Under the pieces are notes generated by a model. It had not been told where the DNA came from, made no database searches, and saw only the letters and a list, made by a program, of their open reading frames with translations. Below, one piece after another: positions 55,311 to 64,000 of a stretch of 64,000 bases of DNA. The stretch is from Paracyclopina nana (lineage: Eukaryota; Arthropoda; Copepoda; Cyclopoida; Cyclopettidae). Made by a program: the position numbers and the translations under genes. The stretch spans positions 2,554,501-2,618,500 of the forward strand of contig JAGUCH010000002.1 of the NCBI GenBank assembly GCA_019096065.1, given 5' to 3'. The first letter of the stretch is position 1; each line of letters starts with the position of its first letter.

Positions 55311-57283
55311 ATGCATTATTTTGCAACTCTCTTCCACCTAGTTTTGGCGGCGTGGCCAATCTTGGCAACGTCAGATTTGAACCTTTTGGAGATGAGGTTG
55401 GATCGCATTGAAGCAAAATTGGAGTCCCAGACAAATGAGAATAGCTTGCGGTTGAACGAGGCGCAAGCCAAAATTGACTACTTAGAAAGAGAAGTTCTCC
55501 ATTTAGGCAAGCAAATTGCTCAAATGAAGCAACCTTCAGCCAAAGAAAAGGTATTTTTCAGCTTCCATTCTTGTAGCAGGCTAAAATAGATGAAATCTTA
55601 GGTTTCTCCACAAAGCCACAAAATTAATTATTTAACTGAAATCTCCAAGTTATTGGCACCGAGAACTTGCTCAGAGCTTTATACCTATGGAGTGACTACA
55701 TCAAATACCTATTACATTGATCCTGATGGCCCCAAAAATGGCAGCAAACCAGTGGAGCTCTTCTGTGATTTTGACTCTGGAGCAACCTTGGTGAGCCATG
55801 ACAAGGACAATGAGACGATTGAAATAGGCCATTGCAATGGGCCAGCTTGCTTCAGAGTAAGCTTCAATTACGAAGCTGACACAAGCTTTATAACTGAGTT
55901 GATAGCCCAGTCTGATTATTGCGAGCAGTCAATCACTTTTGACTGCTTAATGGCCCCTCTAGCTTTTGGATCATCCTCATTTTTGGCCTCATGGGTGGAC
56001 AGAAATGGTAAAAATGGTGGCCGAAAAAGAAAGCTAATTTGTTAAGGCAAATTATTCTCTTAAAAACTAGGCCAAGATCAGATGTTCTGGCATGGAAATG
56101 ACTCCTCAAGCCGGATGTGCAGCTGTGGCTTCGAAAATTCCTGCAAATCTAGATTTGGGTTCACTGAAAGTGACTGCAATTGCAATGCCATGCTTTCCGA
56201 ATGGGCTCAAGATTCTGGTGTGATTAGCAACTCCAGCCTGCTGCCAATCTCTAGCTTTTCTTACGGACCATTATTCAATGAGATTGACAAAGGGAAAATC
56301 TCAGTCGGACCATTGAAATGCTTTGGTTCCAAAAGCCAATTGTCAGATGGGGCAAACTTCCTTAAGGCCAAAAAGGTGGCTCCAAAACCAGAGCCTGCTG
56401 CTACCAATCCCTCAACAACTGATGATTCAGGGGACTTTTTGGACGCAGAGGCTTTGCTAAGTGGCCCGAGGAAAAGTCCCTGTAAGTCATTGACAAAACA
56501 ATTTTTTCATGAAACCAAAGCTTTATTCATCACTAGATGCTGATTGCTACCAAGTTTTCCTGTCAGGAAGCCTTTACCAGGCAAATATTACATAGCACCT
56601 GACCACTACAATGAAGTTGAGGTGTATTGTGAGAAAGGTGGCTGGACTGTGATCCAGTCCAGAGGGCAATTTGGCAACCCAGAAGATTACTTCTACAGAA
56701 ATTGGACTGAATATCAAAGAGGATTCGGAGTTGCTGGCGTGGAGCAATGGATTGGCCTGGACAACATTTACTACCTAACAAACAGAGATGAAAAAACGCA
56801 GCTTCAAATAATTATGGAGGATTTCAATGGGGTCACCAAAGTGGCCAATTATGGCACTTTTTCCCTAACTGACAATGTGAGTATATGATCTTCTAGGAAA
56901 AATTTTAAGAGCACAGCTTTGCATACATAGGCAAATGGAGCTAAATGTAAGTTAGAAAGGCAGAGGCGATGAAACAACTAAACTTTTAGGACCTATACCG
57001 ATTATTTATTGGTCCTTGCAGCGGAAACGCTGGCGATCAGCTCAGTTATCACAATGGAGCTCCTTTCTCAACTCATGACCATGACAATGATAGCTACTCT
57101 GGAAATTGCGCCAAGTCATACCAAGGTGCTTGGTGGTACAAAAAGTGCCATGCCAGCAACTTGAATGGAAGAAATTTTGGTGACTTAAAAACGCCCTATG
57201 CCCAGGGAATTGTGTGGAAAAGCATCACCACTCATTATAGAAGCTTAAACTCGGTGCAAATGCTAGTCAAGCCGTCTAAATAA
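55311..57283 (+). CDS. Secreted fibrinogen-related protein with coiled coil and Caspr-like region
   Basis: Exons 55311-55550, 55602-56007, 56071-56481, 56537-56876 and 56990-57283 (TAA), about 563 residues. Order: signal peptide MHYFATLFHLVLAAWPILA; a coiled coil (LDRIEAKLESQTNENSLRL); a fibrinogen-like half domain of the type found in Caspr/contactin-associated proteins (TCSELYTYGVTTSNTYYIDP, CEQSITFDC, MCSCGFENSC, LPISSFSYGPL); an acidic linker; and a C-terminal fibrinogen domain with CYQVFLSGSLY, GGWTVIQSRGQF, FGVAGVEQWIGLDNIYYLT, a calcium-site-like DHDNDSYSGNCAKS and WWYKKCHASNLNGRNFG. Such lectin-like proteins bind acetylated sugars and act in innate recognition. One base is missing near 56,579, between FLSGSLY and GKYYIAPD. 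AATAAA overlaps the stop. Confidence 0.83.
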
Positions 57284-57421
57284 AACAAAGAGTACTATTA
57301 CTAAGATTATGTGAGGCTCTTTAAAATTTGGGGACAATTGCGCTGGTGCAAAGGTTGTCATGAGTGAAATCAAATTAACTAGTGAAAGTTTGGAAGTGGC
57401 AAGAAAATGCTTAAGGCATGC

Positions 57422-57710
57422 TACCCAACCAGAAATTCTGGACCCTCATACGGCAAAAAAACCCTCAGTGAAACTTTTACGTTTTATCAACAATAAGTTG
57501 AAGTCGTTATGTAACATTAACTGCCTTGACACCTAGGTAAAATCGAAAATACCAATTTTCCGTGTCACATTCGATTTTTCTCAATTTTTTTTCATAGGTG
57601 GTACGGAAGTTAATGTTACATAACGACATAAACTCAACCTGGGTTAAACGAAGGAGTGATAACACGTTCCAATAACTTTCAGAAAACTTGGGAAAATTTC
57701 TGGTTGGGTA
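57422..57710 (+). mobile_element. 289-bp MITE with TGC duplication and internal palindrome
   Basis: Ends TACCCAACCAGAAATT and the exact complement AATTTCTGGTTGGGTA. TGC flanks both sides (57419-57421 and 57711-57713). A second inverted pair sits inside (GTTATGTAACATTAACT and its complement). It separates the fibrinogen-related gene from the lone fibrinogen exon downstream. Family not recognised, non-coding. Confidence 0.85.
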
Positions 57711-57974
57711 TGCAGAACATTAAAGCCATTTAAAGTATCTTATTCTACACATAAATCATAAACTTAAAGTACATCAGGAGTTTTAAAGAATGTGAAGTTA
57801 ATTGTATGTGCCTAACTCAGGATGGAATTGGTTGCATAACAAAAACTTGCAAAGAGAATTGTTTGGAAAGGTTGATTTAACCGTCGTCAAGATTAAGTTG
57901 CTAAATGAGAACTTGGCCAAGATATGGTCAAGATCATGAAGACCTTCAGGCTAATTTTCAAACCTCTTTGCAGT

Positions 57975-58276
57975 TTTTGTACCGATTGAGAGTAACTCAG
58001 TTTGAAGGGACGGCTTCAGATGATCTAAGCTCCCACAGTGGTCATCCTTTCTCAACTTTTGATCAAGACAATGACAAGTTCATTAAAAATTGTGCTCAAA
58101 CGTTCAAGGGAGCATGGTGGTACCAAGAATGCCATTCTTCTAATCTGAATGGGTGGAATTTTGGCAAAATTGAGAAAACTCCTTATGCTCAAGGAATTGT
58201 TTGGCATGGTTTCACCACTCACTATCAAAGCCTCAAACATGTTAAGATGATGGTTATTCCAAATAAACATCTGTAG
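57975..58276 (+). pseudogene. Lone C-terminal exon of a fibrinogen-related paralogue
   Basis: After a 3' splice site (CTCTTTGCAG at 57974) the frame encodes FLYRLRVTQFEG, then SHSGHPFSTFDQDNDKFIKN and GAWWYQECHSSNLNGWNFG up to VIPNKHL*, collinear with the last exon of the gene at 55311 (about 60% similar by eye, calcium-site DQDND kept). No upstream exons of a second copy are present: the region before it is a MITE and AT-rich sequence. An AATAAA follows at 58262. Most simply a leftover of a tandem duplication. It could also serve as an alternative last exon of the upstream gene. Confidence 0.7.
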
Positions 58277-58288
58277 TAGAGCTATTTT

Positions 58289-61200
58289 TTATTCAAGGAA
58301 GTAAGAATAATCATGGCTCCCAAATTGTGGATCAGCTGTCTCAGCATTCTTAGAAATGTCAAAATCCTCCTCAGATGGGGCTTTCTCAGTTGTGCTACTC
58401 CCAGCAGTTGAGGTTTCCTCTTCTGCTACTTTCAAGCAGTTTGCTGAGCATGGAAAATCCATGATTGGAACGCAGCACTGAATGGTGTAGTAAAATATGG
58501 AGCCTTTGGGACAAGCGGTGACTGTTGTTCTTCCCTCATGACATGACAAGTACTTCTTAAACCCATGATTACCAAGAGCTGGGAATTTGATGCTGACTCC
58601 ATTAATACTTTGGCAACTCCCACTCTCTACTTTGTGCGTTATGAAGACTTTGTGTGGCTCTGTTATTTTGGTGCTTGGCTCAGTCAAAGGCTCAAGGTCA
58701 ATCTTTTCAATAGAAGCCAAAATATTAGATTTTTCAAAAGGTTTAGGGCTGGCCAAGGTGCCATTGGCTATTATTTGGTTCTCAGTTTCAGGGCTGACTG
58801 GGCTAACATAATTTGCTGAGACAAAAGGGCTCAAATCCACTCTGGCTTTGAGCCAAACATACTCATTATTTTGCATGTTTTGAGATTTCCCATCCATGAA
58901 GTAAAACAAGCCTCCAGGTGTACCTATTGATAAAAAATTGGCTGCTCCTTGCACTGGTTTCTTACTATCAGACTAATGTTTACCTAATGCCACATCCCTA
59001 GAATCCTGAGCCACCATGCTTTTTACAAAAGTAACATAAAGTGTACCACCAGCTATGGTCTGGACCTGTACATTCTTTAGCTGAGATTCTGGATAATCTT
59101 CACTTGTACCAGCCCTGAAATCATAAATTATTTTCTCATCTTTGATTTCAGCCAGGAAAATTATTTATCAACTCATTGATGATCTTTTCAGTGACATTTT
59201 TCCCAGTTGCCACAATAATATTAGACTTTTCCTGTATGCAGAAGAAATATAATTATAATTATAAAATTCAGACTTGCTACTCTTTTGCAACATTTCACTT
59301 ACAAAATTGTCAGATTGGTTTAGAGTAAAACCAAGAGTAGTTGAAGTCTCATTTTTGACCATGATGACAAATTTGACATCAGTGGAATTGGGCAGCTTGT
59401 ACATCATCAATAAGTACTTACAATGACCAATCACTGTAATGTTACAGAGGCTTGGGAACTGATAGTGACCAATGAAAGTATCTGAATATGTATGGATCAT
59501 TTTTAGGGGGACTTGAGCCATTTACCAACTATCACAATACCTGCATTTGAAGTCAATATGGGATTTTTTTGAGATGTTGCCTCACTGATTGATGAATTGG
59601 CCAGTTCATTGGATGGAATTGTTGTCCCTGATGTTGTGGACGGTTCCTCTTCTTCTTCTTTTACAATATTGCCAGCAGAATCCACCTCCACTTTCTCAAC
59701 AACTTCAAGGACTTTGGCTGTTGAAGTTTCCTCTTCCTCATCATAACCATAATATTCATCATCGTAATAATCATCATCATAGTCATACTCCTCATCATAA
59801 TCTGATTCACTGTCTTCCTCCTTATCTTCTTCCCTCTATTAGAGAAGCCTTTAAAAAGCATACATCTTACTAAAAACAGATTATTACTTCGTCATTAGAG
59901 TCTGTTGATGCAAATGGCTCTGGAGAGGTTTCATTTTGACTGTCTGTGTGTTTGTTTGACTTGTGCTTTTTTCCTGTTTTCAAAGAGGACTACAAAAATA
60001 TAGAGCAATACAGCCACAATAGTGAAGAAATTAAAGCATAAAAGTTACTTGAGCAGCGACAGATTTGCCTTCACCATCATCTCCTGCTTGGTCAACCACT
60101 TCATTGTACTCATCAAAAATCTCTGGTGGCCTTTCACTTTGCTTGTCACGTTTCTCATCTACCCTGTCATCATCATAATACTCTTCATCTTCGATACTGA
60201 CATCATCTGGGTCCTCAGTTGTAGCTACTAGCAAATCTGATGATTTTTGGGTGGTCTCATAATCATCATCATCATCATAATAATAGTAATATTCAGACTG
60301 AGTGCTATTTTCCCCATCTACATTACTTGGACTTTCTTCTTCATTCTCATAATGATCGTCCTCTTCATCAGCCAAGTCAGTTTCATCATCAGATTCAGTA
60401 TCATTGCCAGAGTCAGTGTCATCATCAGATTCAGTACCCTCATCATCAGATTTAGTATCATCATCCTCGTCATTTGATTCAGTAGCATCATTCTCATTTT
60501 CAGATTCAGTATCATCATCATTTTTTGTATCATCATCTCCATCCTTAGTGCCAGTATCATCATCAATTTCAGTTTCATCTTCTTCATCCTTAAGGCCAAT
60601 AGCATCATCTTCATAATTCTCATCATCAGTAGCATAAACATCATCCCCACTTTCATCATCACCAGAAGCATAAACATCATCATTTTTGTCTTTATTTTTA
60701 TCACTGTTATCACCATAGTCACCATCATCATTGAAATCACTTTCTTCAGCATAATAGAAAGCATCTTTGTCAATTTCTTCAACTTCGTGCTTGGCAGTGC
60801 TAGTCTGCAGCAAATGTTGACCAGATCTCATAAACTTTTGATGCTTGTGCAATTTTGATTTCCCCATTACCTCTCTTTGCCCAGACTCTGGCCTTTTTGA
60901 ATTGTCATAATCTTTGGATTCTGGACTTGTGTTCTTTGTGGGCTCAACTTCATCCTCCTCCATGTACAAATCCTCAGAATCAATAAGCTTAGTATACATG
61001 GACTGCTTCCTAGTGGCAATATTTTCAGCTGCCTCAAATTCAAGAGCAGCTAGTAACTTTCTTGCTTCCACTGAAGCCCTTTCACTCTCAAGACATCTAA
61101 TCGAATGAAAAATAAATTATAGTCAAGGCAAAAATATTGTTATTTTTACCTATTTTTTACACAGGGAGCTTTGTGCTTGCAATCTTTGTAAGTATCACAT

Positions 61201-61382
61201 TCAATTGTACATATGTCATTCTTGCACACAGGAAGCCGTGAAGGACAATCTGTGTCAAGTGTGCAAGGTAGCTTCACCAATTTGGTGCTCTTCAAAGGCT
61301 TCTGAGGAGCTTTGCTTGCAGCTAGTGCAAAGAAAGCTATCCATATTTGAGCAAAGTGAATAACTTGCTTCAAAGTGGACAT
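58289..61382 (-). CDS. Secreted, extremely Asp/Glu-rich protein with chitin-binding-like C-terminus
   Basis: Exons 61382-61150, 61096-60049, 59989-59888, 59835-59541, 59481-59303, then pieces near 59,230-59,160 and 59,115-58,985, and 58923-58289. Order: signal-like start MSTLKQVIHFAQIWIAFFALAAS; a Cys-rich module (CTLDTDCPSRLPVCKNDICTI); about 300 residues dominated by D, E, S, T and Y (runs of Asp, YYYYYDDDDD); a second acidic block; a folded region (FPSLCNITVIGHCKYLLMMY); a piece with AGGTLYVTF; and a segment SCQSINGVSIKFPALGNHGF to CPKGSIFYY-QCC that resembles a peritrophin-A chitin-binding domain. Very acidic secreted proteins with chitin binding are seen in mineralised or calcium-binding matrices, so such a role is inferred. 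The splice between the pieces near 59,160 and 59,115 is unresolved (no GT donor, possible GC donor). Confidence 0.75.
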
Positions 61383-61463
61383 GCTTTTTCATAGCAGATC
61401 TTTGAAATTCAACCCTCAAAGGTCAACTTTACAAGCTTAAATGAATTTTCATTTATCATTTTT

Positions 61464-63185
61464 TCAAAAAGTTTTATTCTTGAAATAGCTAGTGTGATTT
61501 GACATTATCTTCACAAAAAGTGCAATAACTATCAGAACCAAAACAATGAAAGGCACCAGGGACAAGTAACGTTTCACATGGTAGGTCTTAGCCTGGAGTG
61601 AGGTGGAGTGGAATATTCTGGTGGTGTATTCTTCTCGATCACTTGGAGATAAATTAGAGCTCAATATTGCTAACAACTTGTCAGTTTCGAAATTCAGCCA
61701 GGGCAAGTCATGTCCAATTTTGTCAGACAAGTCTGACAAACCAATGTCACCCAGCAAAGGTAGGATTCCTGGAGATGAGAGCTGAATAAGCATCTTGTAG
61801 CACATAGTAGGCTTGCAGCATTATTTGTGCATAGCCCCTCTAAAAGAAATTGTGTTTACAAAAAAAATATGCTAAAAAATGAACCCTATTAGAAAGGCAA
61901 TTTGAAGCTTCTCGATCAATTTAATTACTCTTGAGAGTTCCCTAGTGCTGAAAAGTTGATACCTGTAAGGAAGACATCTTCCATCCACAAATAATTGCGA
62001 TGGAATTCTCTTTCAAATAGGCTGACTAATTTAATAGCAACCTTGGTATTGAACAAGTAAAAAGCACCCTGGCAATATGGTGGGTACATTGCATAGGGAT
62101 ATTCCATAAAAGTTACATGCCTAAAATTAATTTAATTAATTCTGCAGCCATACAGCATTAATTGTAGAGCACCATTTTGAACCTTCTTTTCTGTAGGGTA
62201 GACTATTGCTGTATATTCTGCAATAAATTCTTTCATCAGTTGCATTTAATTGTGATAAGAACGCCTTCACTGCCTCCATGTTCACCAATACATCATCGTC
62301 AATTTTGATGATCCACTTCATACGGGTGTGTTTTGCGGTAGCTATTGAGATCCATTGAAAGGCTGAAATCAGCTTCAATCCAACTGTGTGATAGTTATCT
62401 TCAACACCTATAAAGTTGATTTATCAGGATAAATAAAGCTACCAAATTTTTGCAACATCATTTGCACTTTGATCCACAGATAAACTGAGACAGGTTTAAT
62501 TACCTGGGATGATCATGTCTTGGTAGAGCTTATTTTCTAATTCAATGAGATGGAATTGCTCTTGCGAAGCATCATTAGGAATGCCAAATACAAACAGTAA
62601 TTGGACATTGTAGTCCAATTTAAACTTGTTGGTGGGCCCAATAGTGTTTCGAAGAAAATCTCTGCTTTCAAAATCATTCCATCGAGCAATAACAAGTATG
62701 ACTGCTTCAGCATGGCCTGGGAGACCATTACTTGGTTGAATACTGTATCTTGTATAATTTGAAATGTCTAGATAGGGAGAACGAGTCATAGCATTAACTT
62801 ACTTTTATAAAAACACATTTTGCGTTCAAAAGCACCTGTCATTTGGTAATTTCAAACTCACCAAGCACATTAATTTGCTTTTTATTTTTCTGCATAGCTT
62901 CATCTGTCACAAGTTGTCTCCATTTCATCCTAAAGTAGCAACTTTTGGGAATCTGCTCTTCCACTTTGATGCCTGCTAAACTATTATTGCATTCCATCAA
63001 CAATTTTTGCATCCGAGTTTCATTGTGGTAACTTTCTAATAAAAGGTTACCAATTTGCAATCCCACTGATATTAGATGAGATAAATAATTTACTGCAATA
63101 TTTTATTACATCTTCCTTGTAACTCACCAAAAATCCAAACTGAGAGAATAACCAAAACAATAAATGCATCAGTTGAAAACAGCAT
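61464..63185 (-). CDS. Beta-1,3-galactosyltransferase-like glycosyltransferase (GT31), copy A
   Basis: Golgi type II enzyme adding a hexose in beta-1,3 linkage to glycans. Six exons in phase: 63185-63128, 63065-62862, 62767-62504, 62407-62173, 62120-61963 and 61768-61464, 407 residues. N-terminal signal anchor DAFIVLVILSVWIFG. Family blocks: ARWNDFESRDFLRNTIG (R..IR.T-like), LLFVFGIPN, ENKLYQDMIIPG, WIIKIDDDVLVN (the DxD metal site), YPYAMYPPYCQGAFYLF and WMEDVFLTG (ED[VY]..G block). Odd: after the catalytic part the chain continues about 70 residues and ends in a second hydrophobic helix YLSLVPFIVLVLIVIALFV with a basic tail, so the protein may cross the membrane twice. A tandem paralogue lies just upstream on the same strand. 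Confidence 0.9.
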
Positions 63186-63236
63186 GGCTGAGCATGTAAC
63201 AGAGATCTATGTCAATAATTTGCCATAGATAAGATA

Positions 63237-63273
63237 AGGCCGCTAGAGTAACTATAGCTCGAGCGGCCTAAAG
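63237..63273. repeat. Short hairpin with AGGCCGCT arms
   Basis: AGGCCGCT(A)GAG and CTCGAGCGGCCT face each other across about 12 bases directly upstream of the galactosyltransferase start. It may be a regulatory hairpin or a remnant of an inverted-repeat element. No further support. Confidence 0.4.
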
Positions 63274-63458
63274 ATAAGCAGCAGCAAAGCGGTTTTTTTT
63301 ATTGCTGCAACTTGCTGAATTTTACCAGCCAAATTGTCTTCCGTTTTGGACTGGCAGATAGGAGATACTACCAGGCAATTATCTTAGTGCCATAGCAATC
63401 AGATAAAAGCAACTCGAGAGCTTTAAAGCAACATTTCAATTTTTATTCTTATTTGATT

Positions 63459-64000
63459 TTAAATAGCTCTACTTTTGAAATGACTTGTGCGCTTGGACAT
63501 TAGCTTTACAAATATTGTGATGACAATCAAGATCAATGCAATGAAAGCCACAATAATCAAGTAACTTTTGATCCTGTAGTACTGAGCTTGGTGGGAGTTA
63601 GAATGAAATATTCTTGTGGTGTACTCTTCACGTTCACTTGGATACAATTGTGAGGTGAATATAGCTAACAATTGGTCAGTCTGGAAATTCAACCATGGCA
63701 ACTCATGTCCAATTTTCTCTGACAAGTCCTTCAAAGCAATATCGCCAAGGATTGGTAGTATACCTGGAAAGTATTCAATATTTAGCAGTAGATAATATTG
63801 GGTTGCATGGCCTTTTATGACCAATCTAACCACAAATTGGATATATTGATTCATATAAGGGCATTCAGTTAAATTCCATATTTTTGTTAGTACCTGTTAG
63901 GAAGACATCTTCAATCCACAAGTAGTTTCGATGGAATTCTTTTTCAAATAGACTAATCAATTGTGTTGCAACATCGGTACTGAACAAATAAAAAGCACCT
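63459..64000 (-). CDS. Beta-1,3-galactosyltransferase-like, copy B (cut by window end)
   Basis: The last exon (63763-63459, TAA at its end) translates as GILPILGDIALKDLSEKIGH, continuing ELPWLNFQTDQLLAI and ending in a C-terminal helix IIVAFIALILIVITIFV. This is residue-for-residue parallel to the final exon of copy A (GILPLLGDIGLSDLSDKIGH). The preceding exon, from about 63894 to the window edge, encodes an FHRNYLW-EDVFLTG block like copy A, with Ile for Met before the Glu. It is a tandem duplicate whose 5' half is outside the window. Confidence 0.88.

Noticed and set aside
1-64000. CRISPR arrays, tRNA or rRNA genes, bacterial operons
   Set aside because: No regularly spaced repeats, no cloverleaf or ribosomal motif noticed, and all genes are spliced eukaryotic genes.

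Overview
The window is eukaryotic and animal. It has spliced genes with very short introns (mostly 50-60 bp, GT-AG), AATAAA signals directly behind stop codons, and a metazoan repertoire: C2H2 zinc fingers, a type I BMP receptor, a Notum-like hydrolase, Lin12/Notch repeats, fibrinogen-related domains, and a beta-1,3-galactosyltransferase. A peritrophin-like chitin-binding segment and a divergent rhodopsin-like GPCR suggest a small-genome invertebrate. I cannot name the species.

Layout. Positions 1-8.3 kb hold the end of a zinc-finger gene, a GPCR gene, a broken GPCR paralogue interrupted by a MITE, several other MITEs, a secreted Cys-rich (WAP-like) gene on the minus strand and a four-pass membrane protein gene. 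Positions 8,268-33,171 are three head-to-tail, almost identical 8.3-kb copies of one autonomous DNA transposon with 17-bp terminal inverted repeats. Each copy carries two divergent multi-exon genes: a 1,009-residue transposase of the CACTA/CMC (Tnp2-like) type on the plus strand and a 926-residue protein of unknown function on the minus strand. The array sits on the stop codon of the four-pass membrane protein gene. Positions 33.5-39.8 kb hold one long minus-strand gene for a secreted TSP1 - Lin12/Notch repeat - kelch protein. Then follow a Notum-like gene (+), a mitochondrial malic enzyme (-), a secreted Ser/Thr-rich repeat-exon gene (-), a small membrane protein (-), a BMP type I receptor (+), a SETD7-like protein with a signal peptide (+), a fibrinogen-related protein (+) with a lone paralogous exon, a very acidic secreted protein (-), and two tandem beta-1,3-galactosyltransferase genes (-), the second cut by the window end.

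Two themes stand out. First, the transposon array: its 7-bp junctions and its flanks fit two independent insertions with 2-bp target duplications (TT and AT) followed by a unit amplification, and near-identity says this is recent. Second, at least seven otherwise healthy genes show a single missing base, mostly inside an A or T run, and in several cases the loss also exactly explains a splice-phase mismatch. That pattern looks like consensus error in a long-read assembly rather than real pseudogenisation, and it affects how the differences between transposon copies should be read.

All exon coordinates were read by eye from splice consensus and frame continuity. No alignment or database search was run.
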